Positions 9,007 to 18,483 of a stretch of DNA of 64,000 nucleotides are shown piece by piece. The notes under the pieces are model-generated. The model searched no databases. It was not told the DNA's origin and saw only the letters and a program-made list of their open reading frames with translations. The DNA comes from Neolewinella lacunae (GTDB lineage Bacteria; Bacteroidota; Bacteroidia; Chitinophagales; Saprospiraceae). The translations under genes were made by a program, and so were the position numbers. The DNA is taken from the NCBI RefSeq assembly GCF_014349155.1, contig NZ_JACSIT010000153.1, forward strand, positions 186,001 through 250,000, in the 5' to 3' direction. The stretch's first letter is position 1, and each line of letters begins with the position of its first letter.

Positions 9007-10212
9007 ATGGAACCAATTTACATTACCGGCATGGGCATGAATTGCTCCTTAGGCTGGACGCCGGAGGACATTCACCAGGCCCTACTCAGCGGAGTAGCTT
9101 CGGGCATTAGCGATATTGAAATCCTTTCCACCCGTCACCGCGGCACCTTTCCCGTGGGAGAAATTAAACGGGAAACGGAAGACCTGCGGAGTCTGGTGGC
9201 GAATTCGGGAGCTTTACCCCTAAACCGGACCACCATTTTGGCAACGCTGGCCGTGGAAAACGCCATCGAACAAGCCCGGTACGTACACCGCACTGGTGGA
9301 CGGCTAGGCCTTATTTCCGGCACAACCGTGGGTGGTATGGATGCTTCGGAGGATGGCTACATTGACCACGTTGCTGGCCGCGTTCACCCCACTAATTTTT
9401 TTCAGGTGGGTGATTGCGCCTTTTGCGCCGAATTTCTTGCCGACCGGCTCGGCGGCGTCAACTACCTATCTACCATCAGCACCGCCTGCTCCTCCTCGCT
9501 CAATGCTATTGGTAATGCCGTGCAAATGTTGCGGGCCGGGCAGTTGGACGTGGCCATTGCCGGGGGTGCCGATGCCTTGTGCCGATTTACCATCAATGGA
9601 TTCAACAGCTTTATGCTACTAGACCAGGAGCGTTGCCGCCCCTTCGACGCCAGCCGTTCGGGCATTAATCTGGGGGAAGGCGCTGCCTACTTCGTACTGG
9701 AAACTGCCGCCTCGTTGCGCAAATCCGGTAACGAGCCCCTGGCCATGATTACGGGCTACGGCAACCACAACGACCGCTACCACCCTTCTTCAATTTCGCC
9801 GGTGGGGGATGGGATCCAATTGGCCATGTCTTCGGCCATCAACGAAGCGGGGCTGAAGACCCAACAAATTAATTACGTGCTTACCCACGGCACGGCAACC
9901 CCGAATAACGACGCGAGCGAAGGGGCCGCCATTGAGGGGGTATTCTCTTCCGGAGAAACCCCGGCCTACATCTCCCTGAAATCCAGCTTCGGGCATACCC
10001 TGGCGGCATCTGGCGCGCTGAATACGGGGGTTGGAATCACCAGCATCCTGACGGGAACCAAATACGCCAGTTACAACTGGAGCCAGGCCATGCCGGAGCT
10101 GAGTTCTGTCCCCCTGACGAATACAGCGCAGGACGCCCTAGTAAACCACGTCATCATCAATGCCACGGGGATGGGCGGCTACTGCTCCTCCATGGTACTA
10201 AGCAAAAGCTAA
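9007..10212 (+). CDS. Beta-ketoacyl-ACP synthase (FabF/type II PKS KS-alpha-like)
   Basis: 401 residues from the ATG at 9007; an upstream in-frame start at 8965 adds a poor 14-residue extension. It has the full condensing-enzyme triad: Cys161 in STACSSS, His294 in THGTAT and His330 in SSFGHT, with Lys325 nearby. It should perform decarboxylative Claisen condensation of malonyl-ACP with the growing chain. The next gene starts 1 bp after its stop and encodes a KS-like protein with Gln at the active-site position, so the two probably form a KS-alpha/KS-beta heterodimer as in aromatic or aryl-polyene systems. Confidence 0.93.
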   Translation: MEPIYITGMGMNCSLGWTPEDIHQALLSGVASGISDIEILSTRHRGTFPVGEIKRETEDLRSLVANSGALPLNRTTILATLAVENAIEQARYVHRTGGRLGLISGTTVGGMDASEDGYIDHVAGRVHPTNFFQVGDCAFCAEFLADRLGGVNYLSTISTACSSSLNAIGNAVQMLRAGQLDVAIAGGADALCRFTINGFNSFMLLDQERCRPFDASRSGINLGEGAAYFVLETAASLRKSGNEPLAMITGYGNHNDRYHPSSISPVGDGIQLAMSSAINEAGLKTQQINYVLTHGTATPNNDASEGAAIEGVFSSGETPAYISLKSSFGHTLAASGALNTGVGITSILTGTKYASYNWSQAMPELSSVPLTNTAQDALVNHVIINATGMGGYCSSMVLSKS

Positions 10213-10213
10213 T

Positions 10214-11194
10214 ATGCAAGCATTATACATCAACGGATCCTCGCGCATCGGTGCCCTTCTGTCCGCTCCATCCTTTTCCGGACTCGCCGTTGCGGATGAG
10301 CCCGACTACACGGAGTACCTCCCCAAGAATAGCTTACGTCGTTTAGATCGGATGTCAAAATTCGGCTTGTACACGACTTACGCTGCACTTGCGGCCGCGC
10401 AATGCGAACAACCCGCAGGCATCATCATGGGCGTTGGTCAAACGGTGAGCCAAATCCTCGACGAAATGGTGCGAAAAATGATTGACCAGCAGGAGGGATT
10501 GACCAATCCGACTAGTTTCATGAACAGTTTGCTAGGCACAGCCGCCGGGCAAATTGCCTTACAGCTATCATGCAACGGATATACCAATACGCACACGCAG
10601 CGCGGATTTTCGGTAGAAGCAGCCCTAATGGATGCGGTCCTCCAACTGGCCAGTTGCCCCGAGCAAGAGTTTGTGGTCGGTGGACTGGATGTCACCCACG
10701 ACTCCTACGTAGACCTAGCGAAAAACTATGGTCACTTTGCCAGCCGCTCCGCCCCCCAGGTGGAACGACAGATCGCCGAAGGTGCCGTAAGCATGGTAGT
10801 TTCGGGAGTTCCCGGAGCCCATTCCAAGGCTTGTATCAATGGAATTTACACCATATTCCTGACCGACGAAGCGATCAACAATTGGTCGGCCAAGGAATTA
10901 AAGCAGGCCTTATTCAACGGCGCTGGTCCCTGTGTTGATTTGGTACTCAGCGGCCGGCCCTTGGGCAACGAAGCACAAAGTATTTACGACCGGGTGCTAA
11001 CGGAATACGAGGGCAACACGCCCATCAGCGCATTTAAAGAACGGACGGGAGAATTTCCTACCGCCACCGCGCACGGCATTTACCTGGCCGTAGAATCACT
11101 CAGCACGCAGGCCGCTGGTGAGGTGAATAGTGTACTGGTCATTAATAATTTTGGTGACCGTTACTTGAGCGCCATTTTAGTCACCCGCCCATAA
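10214..11194 (+). CDS. Chain-length-factor-like ketosynthase (KS-beta)
   Basis: 326 residues, shorter than a normal KS but with thiolase-fold landmarks (NPTSFMNSLLGTAAGQIA). At the place of the nucleophilic Cys it reads THTQRGFS, with Gln129 in the active-site position; Gln is the hallmark of type II PKS chain-length factors. The HGTAT motif is not present in canonical form. It probably dimerises with the upstream KS and sets polyene length, and may decarboxylate malonyl-ACP. Spacing of 1 bp upstream and 10 bp downstream indicates tight co-transcription. Confidence 0.82.
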   Translation: MQALYINGSSRIGALLSAPSFSGLAVADEPDYTEYLPKNSLRRLDRMSKFGLYTTYAALAAAQCEQPAGIIMGVGQTVSQILDEMVRKMIDQQEGLTNPTSFMNSLLGTAAGQIALQLSCNGYTNTHTQRGFSVEAALMDAVLQLASCPEQEFVVGGLDVTHDSYVDLAKNYGHFASRSAPQVERQIAEGAVSMVVSGVPGAHSKACINGIYTIFLTDEAINNWSAKELKQALFNGAGPCVDLVLSGRPLGNEAQSIYDRVLTEYEGNTPISAFKERTGEFPTATAHGIYLAVESLSTQAAGEVNSVLVINNFGDRYLSAILVTRP

Positions 11195-11204
11195 CTCACG
11201 CGCG

Positions 11205-11606
11205 ATGCATTTCATAAATACACTATTCACTGTCAAAAGCCAAACGCTCTCCGCCGCCGGGGGCAACTTCCTGCTGGCGATCAACGCAGCGCACCCGATT
11301 TACCGTGGGCATTTCCCGGATAACCCCATTACTCCGGGAGTGTGTTCGCTTGAAATCATTACGCAGCTCGCCGCAGCGCATTATTCGGGCTTGGAAAAAC
11401 CGGTGGAAGTAGAGTCCATTAAATATCTGGGATTCGTAAATCCACTACAGACGCCGGAGGTAACGGTTGAGATCAGCATCAGCAACCTGGGTGGAGAAGA
11501 TTGGCGGCTGCGCGGAACGCTGAGTGCCGACCAAAAGCCCGCCGTAAAAATGGTAGCGAAGTACCGGGTGACTTCCCCCACCGTAAATCTAAAATACCAT
11601 GACTAA
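11205..11606 (+). CDS. FabZ/ApeI-like hotdog dehydratase
   Basis: 133 residues with the classical motif RGHFPDNPITPGV; His36 and Glu50 correspond to the FabZ catalytic pair. It should dehydrate 3-hydroxyacyl-ACP to the trans-2-enoyl product. No enoyl reductase is seen in the island, so the double bonds would be kept, giving a conjugated polyene. It overlaps the ligase gene by 8 bp. Confidence 0.88.
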   Translation: MHFINTLFTVKSQTLSAAGGNFLLAINAAHPIYRGHFPDNPITPGVCSLEIITQLAAAHYSGLEKPVEVESIKYLGFVNPLQTPEVTVEISISNLGGEDWRLRGTLSADQKPAVKMVAKYRVTSPTVNLKYHD

Positions 11607-12894
11607 GTACGCCAACCCCTTCATCTTTGCCCAGAAGCATGTGCTGCCACCGAGGGTCCGCAAGACTTTGTACTACGTAGGGGCATTTAGCCCGTACTAC
11701 CGTAAGCTCTTTGCCGACCTCGGAATCAATCCGAATAATATTAAAACCTACGCAGACTTCCGGCGTATCCCCTGTACGACCAAAGCAGACATTGCTCCGG
11801 ATTACCAGCGTTTCGTTTGTGTACCTCCTGATCGCATCGTTGATCGGTCGTGCACCTCGGGCACTACGTCGGCACCCACGCCCTTTGTGCTGACCGAGGC
11901 GGACCTGCACCGCCTGACCGCCAATGAGGCCAATTCATTAGCTACGGCTGGGATCACCCGTGAAGATTCGGTGATGCTGTGCTGCACTATTGACCAGCGT
12001 TTTATGGCCGGGCTGGCCTATTTTCTGGGCCTGCGGCAAATTGGGGCCTCCGTCATCCGGCAGGGGGTGAGCAACCTACTTGGGCAATGGGATTGTATCC
12101 TGGCAGAAAAACCCACGGCCATCATCTGCGTGCCGTCGTTTCTGCTGCGGATGATCAGGTTTGCCCAGGAGCATGGCATAGACTACCGCTCCACCTCGCT
12201 GCGCAAAGTAGTTTGCATTGGGGAGAGCATTCGGCAGCCTGATTTCAGTTGGAATGAACTGGGCAGGCGCTTGCATGAGGCGTGGCCAGAACTGTCTTTA
12301 CACAGCACTTACGCTTCTACCGAGATGGGGGCAGCGTTTACCGAATGCTGGGCCGGACAAGGTGGGCACCACAACCCGGAATTAACCGAAATTGAAGTCC
12401 TTGACCCGCAAGGTTTACCGGTCGCTCCGGGCGAAACCGGCGAGTTGGTGGTCACTACCCTGGGCATTGAAGGCATGCCCCTCATTCGCTTCCGTACCGG
12501 AGACTTGGTACAGCTCCACCTCGAACCCTGTTCTTGTGGATTAACCACGCCGAGAATTGGCCCCGTCATCGGCCGCAAAAACCAGATGCTCAAAGTGCGG
12601 GGAACCACCATTTACCCACCCGCCATTCACGATGCCCTAAATTCTTTGCCGGAGGTAGATAAATACGTCATTGAAGTATTTACCAATTGCAACGGGCAAG
12701 ACGACCTCAGGATTCTCTACACTGCTTTGCCCGATACGGATGAAAAACTCCTCCACCGTTGCTTACTAGAAATATGCAGCGCCCGGCTCAGAATAAAGCC
12801 AACGCTGCTGCAAATTTCCGAAGGCGAAATAAATCGAATCCAGTTCCCCGGAAGCGGCCGCAAGCCCATCACCTTTATTGATTCGCGAAAATAA
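11599..12894 (+). CDS. PaaK-like AMP-dependent acyl ligase
   Basis: 431 residues of the phenylacetate-CoA ligase branch of the adenylate-forming superfamily. The phosphate-binding loop is SGTTSAP (87-93), the adenine motif is YASTEMG, and RFRTGDLV and GRKNQMLKVRGTTIYP mark the end of the core and the small C-terminal domain. A CSCG pair may bind zinc as in PaaK relatives. In flexirubin and aryl-polyene clusters such enzymes activate an aryl acid, often 4-coumarate, as starter unit. That role fits the ammonia-lyase at 14424. Substrate is inference. Confidence 0.87.
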   Translation: MTKYANPFIFAQKHVLPPRVRKTLYYVGAFSPYYRKLFADLGINPNNIKTYADFRRIPCTTKADIAPDYQRFVCVPPDRIVDRSCTSGTTSAPTPFVLTEADLHRLTANEANSLATAGITREDSVMLCCTIDQRFMAGLAYFLGLRQIGASVIRQGVSNLLGQWDCILAEKPTAIICVPSFLLRMIRFAQEHGIDYRSTSLRKVVCIGESIRQPDFSWNELGRRLHEAWPELSLHSTYASTEMGAAFTECWAGQGGHHNPELTEIEVLDPQGLPVAPGETGELVVTTLGIEGMPLIRFRTGDLVQLHLEPCSCGLTTPRIGPVIGRKNQMLKVRGTTIYPPAIHDALNSLPEVDKYVIEVFTNCNGQDDLRILYTALPDTDEKLLHRCLLEICSARLRIKPTLLQISEGEINRIQFPGSGRKPITFIDSRK

Positions 12895-13135
12895 ATATCA
12901 ATTATTGCCAAAGTAAACGCGAAGTGAATTAGACGCCGAACTATTGTTTTCTATAGATTAATGCACGTGTTTACTTATCCGGCAAGTTTACGCGAAGCAG
13001 CACCAGGGCGGGGATTCAATTGTTCAGCTCTGGTGCCTTCCAGCTTAAACCGGTAACTCACAAGGTAAATCATCATCAAAATTCTGCACGCACTGTCTCG
13101 TCCACTACGCCATTTAAAATGACGTATTCCTCTAA

Positions 13136-13166
13136 AGCTCTCCGTAAATACGGAGAGCTTTTTTTA
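13136..13166. terminator. Rho-independent terminator after the ligase operon
   Basis: Perfect stem AGCTCTCCGT (13136-13145) / ACGGAGAGCT (13150-13159) with an AAAT loop, followed by a T run. It ends the ACP-KS-ligase transcript. The 368-bp gap 12895-13262 contains only this and probably the promoter for the methyltransferase gene. Confidence 0.85.
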
Positions 13167-13262
13167 TTTATTTTGCTTTATTATTTTTAATAAATAAGTA
13201 CTCCAAAGCGTAGCGAGAAGAGCCCTTTCAACGTCTAATATACGAAATTAAACATTCATAAA

Positions 13263-14417
13263 ATGTCACTAATCACTCAGCCATCCACGGCCTTTCACGG
13301 TGAGAAAATACACAGTTACGACCAGTATGTAAAAGGCAATGAAACGCGGTTTACGGCGGTCAGCAGCTTACTGGCCAAGACCATGCTTGAGTGGTCTGGG
13401 GACAAGCTTTCGACCGCGAAATTTACGGCTGATGACTTAGCCCGGGAATTAGGCGTCAAGGAGAGCCAAAGCCAACTGTTTGTAGCCCTCCTAAAGACCT
13501 TGGTACGATCCGGACACTTAAGCGAGGTGGATGGATGGTATACGCTCAACGCTTTCGATTCAGCGTCTTTAGACCGATTAGTGGCCTCGCTGTACAATGA
13601 AGGGTTATCCGTTCTGAATTTGGATCAACAGACAATGGAAGCGATTCGGCCAGGATTTGAATTGGCCCGCATTTGCATCCCAAACCTGCCTGCCGTGCTG
13701 CAAGGCGAACTTAGCGGCGTACAGTTGCTTTTTTCCGCAGACAATTTCGCGTACAGCACCGCGATTTACGGCGACCACATCCAGGAAGTGTACTATGGCC
13801 TTATTGCGGAGCAGATCGTCAAAAAATGCTTTGAAATTTGGTCTGAAACGCCCGATCGGCAAATCCGCATTCTCGAAATCGGTGCGGGAAGTGGGAAAGG
13901 CACGATGCGGATGCTGGAAGCATTGCGTCCTTATGGCAACCGCGTTCATTTCTGCTTTACGGACATTGGCAACAGTTTCCTGCGGCGTGCTAAGCAAGCG
14001 TTTAAAGACTTTGACTTCTCCTTTGACTTTCGCCTCCTGGACATCGGCCAGGACCCTGAAGCACAAGGCTTTTCAGCCGAAAGTTTTGACATTGCATTTG
14101 CCACCAACGTTCTGCACGCCACTCCCGATCTAAGGGATACCCTACGCAATACCGCGTGGCTATTAGCGCCCCAAGGGAACGTTTACATCAACGAAATAGC
14201 GCACGATCTGGCCGTAAATACGGTATCATTTGGCACAACACCCGGCTGGTGGCTACCTGATGATGGATTGCGCCTACCCTATTCTCCAGTAGCGACCACG
14301 CAGACTTACCGAGCGCTACTTCAATCTTTAAATTTTGAACGGATAAGCATTGTCGGTTACCCTGGAGTTTCCGAAGCTGAGTTGGTTCAAGCCATTATTC
14401 ACGGGGTAAAAAAATAA
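13263..14417 (+). CDS. SAM-dependent methyltransferase with winged-helix-like N-terminus
   Basis: 384 residues. The N-terminal 110 residues resemble a winged-helix dimerisation region, as in small-molecule methyltransferases. Motif I is ILEIGAGSGKGT at about 203-214, and FATNVLHATPDL is the family's later motif, the type seen in polyketide-associated class I methyltransferases. It could methylate the aryl ring or the polyene chain; C- versus O-methylation cannot be decided. The ammonia-lyase gene starts 6 bp after the stop. Confidence 0.85.
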   Translation: MSLITQPSTAFHGEKIHSYDQYVKGNETRFTAVSSLLAKTMLEWSGDKLSTAKFTADDLARELGVKESQSQLFVALLKTLVRSGHLSEVDGWYTLNAFDSASLDRLVASLYNEGLSVLNLDQQTMEAIRPGFELARICIPNLPAVLQGELSGVQLLFSADNFAYSTAIYGDHIQEVYYGLIAEQIVKKCFEIWSETPDRQIRILEIGAGSGKGTMRMLEALRPYGNRVHFCFTDIGNSFLRRAKQAFKDFDFSFDFRLLDIGQDPEAQGFSAESFDIAFATNVLHATPDLRDTLRNTAWLLAPQGNVYINEIAHDLAVNTVSFGTTPGWWLPDDGLRLPYSPVATTQTYRALLQSLNFERISIVGYPGVSEAELVQAIIHGVKK

Positions 14418-14423
14418 CCAATC

Positions 14424-16037
14424 ATGAGTAAAGCATACGAAAAAGTTGACCAGGTGCTCAATGCCGAAACCTGCTGGGTAGGCGCTAATCGACTGAGCAT
14501 TGAGTCCCTCGAAAAAGTCTTATACGGCAATGCCAAAGTGGGCCTGACGGCACAAACCTGGCAGGAGCTCAACAGTGGCCACGAGTTTTTGAAAGATTTC
14601 GCGGACGATAAGGTCATCTACGGCGTCAATACCGGTTTCGGACCGATGGCTCCTTACAAGATCCCCGACGATAAGCACCTGGAGTTGCAACTCAACCTGA
14701 TTCGCAGCCACTGTTCCGGCTCAGGAAAGTTAGTCAGTGAAACCCAAACCCGGGGATTGATGATCGCTCGCTTGAGCAGCCTCGCTAAAGGCTATAGTGG
14801 CATCCATCCTGAGTGGGCAGAATTGCTGGTCAAGCTGATTAACGCCAACGTCAATCCACACATTTACGAGCACGGCGGCCTGGGAGCCAGCGGAGATCTT
14901 GTACAACTTGCGCATCTGGCTTTGTGCCTGATTGGCGAAGGTAAAGTCCGGATTGACGGTGAGGACAAGCCCGCAGCGGCGGTATTTGCCCAGCAAAATT
15001 GGCAACCCTTGCTGCCAAGAATCAGAGAAGCCCTGGCCGTTTTAAATGGCACTTCAGCAATGACGGGCTACGGCGCTGTAAACGTAATTCGCGCCCGCCG
15101 CTTGCTGGAATGGTCGGAGTTGAGTTCCGCCTTGCTCATCGAAATTGTGGGCAGCTACGACGATTACTACTCCGAAGAACTCAACGGGGTAAAGGCCCAC
15201 GCCGGGCAGCAGCAAGCCGCCAGCCGCCTGCGGGAAATCCTCTTGGGCAGCAAACGCCTGCGCGACCGTTCCGACCACCTCTACCGGGCCCACGAAAACA
15301 AACGCTTGGATGACAAGGTCCAGGAATACTACAGCATCCGCTGCCTCCCCCAAATCATGGGGCCAATTCTTGACACCTTAGTCGATGCTCAAAAAACGGT
15401 AGAAGACGAACTCAACAGCGTCAGCGATAATCCGATCATCGACTACCGCAACGAAAACGTCTTCCATGGAGGAAACTTCCACGGCGATTACGTAAGCCTT
15501 TCCATGGACAAACTCAAGATCGCCATTACGAAACTGAGCCTACTTATTGAACGGCAATTGAACTATTTGCTCAACGACAAGCTCAATCAGCAACTGCCCC
15601 CATTCGTCAACATGGGAACGCTGGGACTAAACCTCGGCATGCAAGGTGCACAGTTTGTGGCTACTTCAACAGCATCTGAAAATCAATCCCTGTGTAGCCC
15701 AGTCTACATCCACACGATCCCGAGTAACAACGACAACCAGGACATTGTCAGCATGGGCGCGAACGCAGCGCTGATGGCCAACCGAGTAATCGAAAACACC
15801 TTCGAAATCCTGGGCGTCAAACTTCTCACGGCCGTCCAAGCCGTTGATGCGCTCGGCATCCAAGACGCTCTGGCACCTGCTACCCGCAACCTTTACGACA
15901 GCGTACGCAAACTGGTACCGGCCTTCAGCCAAGACGCCATCATGTACGAGTCTACCCACGCCGTAGTTAATTTACTTTCCGACACTGATCCACGGACGAT
16001 TACCAATCATGATGGGAACAAAAAATCATTTAACTGA
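14424..16037 (+). CDS. MIO-dependent aromatic amino acid ammonia-lyase (HAL/PAL/TAL family)
   Basis: 537 residues. The ASG triad that forms the MIO cofactor is at 155-157 in GGLGASGDLVQLAHL; VNTGFG at 68-73 holds the lid region, and YSIRCLPQ and SDNPIID are other family signatures. The enzyme removes ammonia from His, Phe or Tyr to give the enoate. In flexirubin-type clusters the homologue is a tyrosine ammonia-lyase that makes 4-coumarate, matching the ligase at 11599. A metabolic histidase is less likely because no hut genes are nearby. The stop overlaps the next gene's start (TGATG). Confidence 0.92.
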   Translation: MSKAYEKVDQVLNAETCWVGANRLSIESLEKVLYGNAKVGLTAQTWQELNSGHEFLKDFADDKVIYGVNTGFGPMAPYKIPDDKHLELQLNLIRSHCSGSGKLVSETQTRGLMIARLSSLAKGYSGIHPEWAELLVKLINANVNPHIYEHGGLGASGDLVQLAHLALCLIGEGKVRIDGEDKPAAAVFAQQNWQPLLPRIREALAVLNGTSAMTGYGAVNVIRARRLLEWSELSSALLIEIVGSYDDYYSEELNGVKAHAGQQQAASRLREILLGSKRLRDRSDHLYRAHENKRLDDKVQEYYSIRCLPQIMGPILDTLVDAQKTVEDELNSVSDNPIIDYRNENVFHGGNFHGDYVSLSMDKLKIAITKLSLLIERQLNYLLNDKLNQQLPPFVNMGTLGLNLGMQGAQFVATSTASENQSLCSPVYIHTIPSNNDNQDIVSMGANAALMANRVIENTFEILGVKLLTAVQAVDALGIQDALAPATRNLYDSVRKLVPAFSQDAIMYESTHAVVNLLSDTDPRTITNHDGNKKSFN

Positions 16038-16789
16038 TGAATACGCCCAATCTAACCAATAAATACGCCCTGGTAACCGGGGGAAGTCGCGGAATAGGTA
16101 GAGCGACCTGCATCGAACTGGCCCGCATGGGGTACAACGTCTTGATCAACTACCTCAACAATGGCGAAGCAGCTGTGGAAACCGCCCGCGCCGTGAACGA
16201 AACGGGCCGGATTGCCGAGTGCCTCAAGTTCGACATCAGCGAAGAGGAAGAAGTAGAAAACGTTTTGGGGGGCTGGATCAGATCGAACCCCGATTGTGTG
16301 ATCGAAGTCTTGGTCAATAACGCTGGCCTGCGCCGCGACAACCTCTTCGTCTGGATCAATAAAAAAGAATGGAAGTCGGTCTTCAATACCAACGTAGATG
16401 GCTTCTACCACGTATCCCGGCAGGTACTACGCACGATGCTCAAACAACGCTACGGACGCATTGTAAACGTGGTGAGCATGGCTGGCCTGGTTGGCCCCCA
16501 GGGGCAAACCCACTACGCGGCAAGTAAAGCTGCACTCATTGGCGCCACGAAAAGCCTATCTAAAGAGGTAGGCAAACGCAACGTAACGGTCAATTCTGTA
16601 GCTCCGGGCTACATCCGCACGGAAATGATTGCGGACATTGACGAGGATTCGCGCGCCAAAAGTATTCCGGTGAAGCGCTTTGGCGAACCGGAAGAGGTAG
16701 CCTCCCTTATCGGCTTCCTTTGCTCAGATAAAGCGTCCTTCATCACCGGAGAGACCCTGAATATCGACGGGGGCGGCGCAATCATCTAA
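16037..16789 (+). CDS. 3-oxoacyl-ACP reductase (FabG/ApeQ-like SDR)
   Basis: 250 residues, a classical short-chain dehydrogenase. TGGSRGIG (14-21) binds NADPH, NNAG is at 94-97, and the catalytic residues are Ser147, Tyr160 and Lys164 (YAASK). The C-terminus GETLNIDGGGAII is typical of FabG. It would reduce the 3-oxoacyl-ACP made by the ketosynthases. It is translationally coupled to the ammonia-lyase gene. The 209 bp after the stop hold nothing I recognise. Confidence 0.93.
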   Translation: MNTPNLTNKYALVTGGSRGIGRATCIELARMGYNVLINYLNNGEAAVETARAVNETGRIAECLKFDISEEEEVENVLGGWIRSNPDCVIEVLVNNAGLRRDNLFVWINKKEWKSVFNTNVDGFYHVSRQVLRTMLKQRYGRIVNVVSMAGLVGPQGQTHYAASKAALIGATKSLSKEVGKRNVTVNSVAPGYIRTEMIADIDEDSRAKSIPVKRFGEPEEVASLIGFLCSDKASFITGETLNIDGGGAII

Positions 16790-16998
16790 AGAGCCCACTG
16801 CTCTTGAGCATCCAATACATACCACTACCCGCGATTTAGGTGCGGCACGCTTCCTTGACATAAGCCGTTGCGCTCAAGAAGAGGAACCGACACTTGCTTA
16901 TCCTGAAATACCGCTCCTTGCTTGGGGTAAGGACCCGCCAGCTCCTCTTGGCCCACCGTTCTCACCCTGCATTTCTTAAAAATTAAAAGTTTATTACC

Positions 16999-18156
16999 AT
17001 GAATTTCGATCAATTAGAACTCAAACCAACCGATGGCGAGCAGTACTTGGCCTCCGTTGATGGAAAATACTTCTACATTGGCCCCTTGTTGTACGAGATT
17101 GCCGTTCGTGCAAAATCCCTCCGGTCGCCAGTGGAGATTGTAGAGGATCTGCGTAAAGACCTTGCCGTAGAAATCAACGTGGAACAGGTCGAGAAAGCGC
17201 TCGAAAACATAAAAAAGCAGATCAACCCCAAAGGAGACGGAGATAGTGAACCTCAAACCCGCCAGAGGTCCAGCTATATCCACTTCAAATTAAAACTGAT
17301 GGGGGGTAATGTGCTGGACAAGATCACCATGCCACTTGCCAAGTTGTTCACACCATCGGCGGCCATTACCTTATCCTTGATCTCGCTGGCCCTCACCGCT
17401 TTCTACTACCTACTGGTAGAACGACCCACAGTCAGCCTAACCTTCAACGAATTAATTTCTGCGTACCTGATCTTATTCGCAGTCTTTTTCATTCATGAAT
17501 TGGGTCACGCCGCGGCGACTAAATACTTCGGGATGAAGCCCCACGAGATCAGCTTTGGCTTTTACCTGATTTTCCCCGTTTTCTTTGCCGATGTTTCCGA
17601 AGCTTGGTCATTGAATAAGTACAAACGCATAGTCATTAACCTTGGGGGAGTGTACTTCCAGCTGATTATCAATGCCATACTTATCAGCTTAGCCCTTGCC
17701 TACCCCACTTCCTCCGTTTTTACCACGCTGATCTACACCAACGTAGCGGTCATTCTATACTCTTTGATTCCATTTCTCCGCTATGATGGGTACTGGATCT
17801 ATTCTGACCTATTCAACATCCCGAATCTCATGGGCAAGAGCATAGTTCTCCCGTACCAAATGTGGCACGATTACAAAACGGGGTATAAGGAAAAAACCAA
17901 CTGGCCCCTACTGATTTATGCGGCCTCCAATTACATCTTCTTCGGCGTCATGTTTTTCTTTATTGGCCGCTACGTCGCCATGTCTGTGGAATCGGTGTCT
18001 AATACCATTGCCACGAGTAATTTGAGCTGGCAAGAATTCTTAGGAGATGTAGAATACTCCTTCTTTTTCCGCCTGTTTGTTGTCCTTTTCATGACTAGTT
18101 TCTTAGGCTACCGCCTTGTTCGCTACGGATGGAAGAAATTCATTCAGTACATCTAG
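16999..18156 (+). CDS. M50-like membrane metallopeptidase with PqqD-like N-terminal domain
   Basis: 385 residues. The zinc motif HELGH is at 166-170 inside a transmembrane segment, and PFLRYDGYWIYSD supplies the third ligand (Asp264), as in site-2-protease-like M50 enzymes. At least five hydrophobic segments are present. Residues 1-75 (from DGEQYLASVDGKYFYIGPLLYEI) follow the strand-helix-helix pattern of PqqD/RRE peptide-recognition domains. M50 proteins of this type occur beside RiPP modification genes. It could cleave the precursor leader or act in export; the assignment as leader peptidase is inference. Confidence 0.85.
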   Translation: MNFDQLELKPTDGEQYLASVDGKYFYIGPLLYEIAVRAKSLRSPVEIVEDLRKDLAVEINVEQVEKALENIKKQINPKGDGDSEPQTRQRSSYIHFKLKLMGGNVLDKITMPLAKLFTPSAAITLSLISLALTAFYYLLVERPTVSLTFNELISAYLILFAVFFIHELGHAAATKYFGMKPHEISFGFYLIFPVFFADVSEAWSLNKYKRIVINLGGVYFQLIINAILISLALAYPTSSVFTTLIYTNVAVILYSLIPFLRYDGYWIYSDLFNIPNLMGKSIVLPYQMWHDYKTGYKEKTNWPLLIYAASNYIFFGVMFFFIGRYVAMSVESVSNTIATSNLSWQEFLGDVEYSFFFRLFVVLFMTSFLGYRLVRYGWKKFIQYI

Positions 18157-18483
18157 CCGAACCTTTGCAAGGCGTCAAATAGGACTTGCTTAAAAGTACA
18201 GCTCACCTCTTCCAGTACTAACATTGTACACAAGGGATGACTTGACCAGCTACAGCTGCTCCGGAGGAAGAGTAAGCTTCAGCAACAGCCTTGAAAGAGG
18301 GCAACAGCCCCCGCAGCCGGAAGCAAACGCTCACCAAATTGGTCTCGTAAGAAATTCAATGCACTCTTCTCCAAGGCTCAATTTTGCCTAAGGGTTAAAA
18401 AGCAGGAATCGTTCACCAATCAATCATCAACCATCAGGCCTGCAAGCAAGCAGTGCGGAGTGGCCTACAAAAAATACACAGCC
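18157..18483. other. Gap without a recognised gene
   Basis: 327 bp between the M50 and acyltransferase genes. Only short frames are present, and a GTG extension of the acyltransferase frame at 18460 is not favoured. No strong hairpin, repeat or recognisable promoter was seen. Confidence 0.5.

Noticed and set aside
10385-10402. Possible extra copy of the 18-bp motif
   Set aside because: GCACTTGCGGCCGCGCAA differs at three positions and lies in the conserved KS-beta coding sequence, so it may be chance.
14424-16037. Metabolic histidine ammonia-lyase (hutH)
   Set aside because: No hutU, hutI or hutG nearby and the gene sits with polyketide genes; the arginase-family gene at 29942 is far away and has a PqqD-like head.
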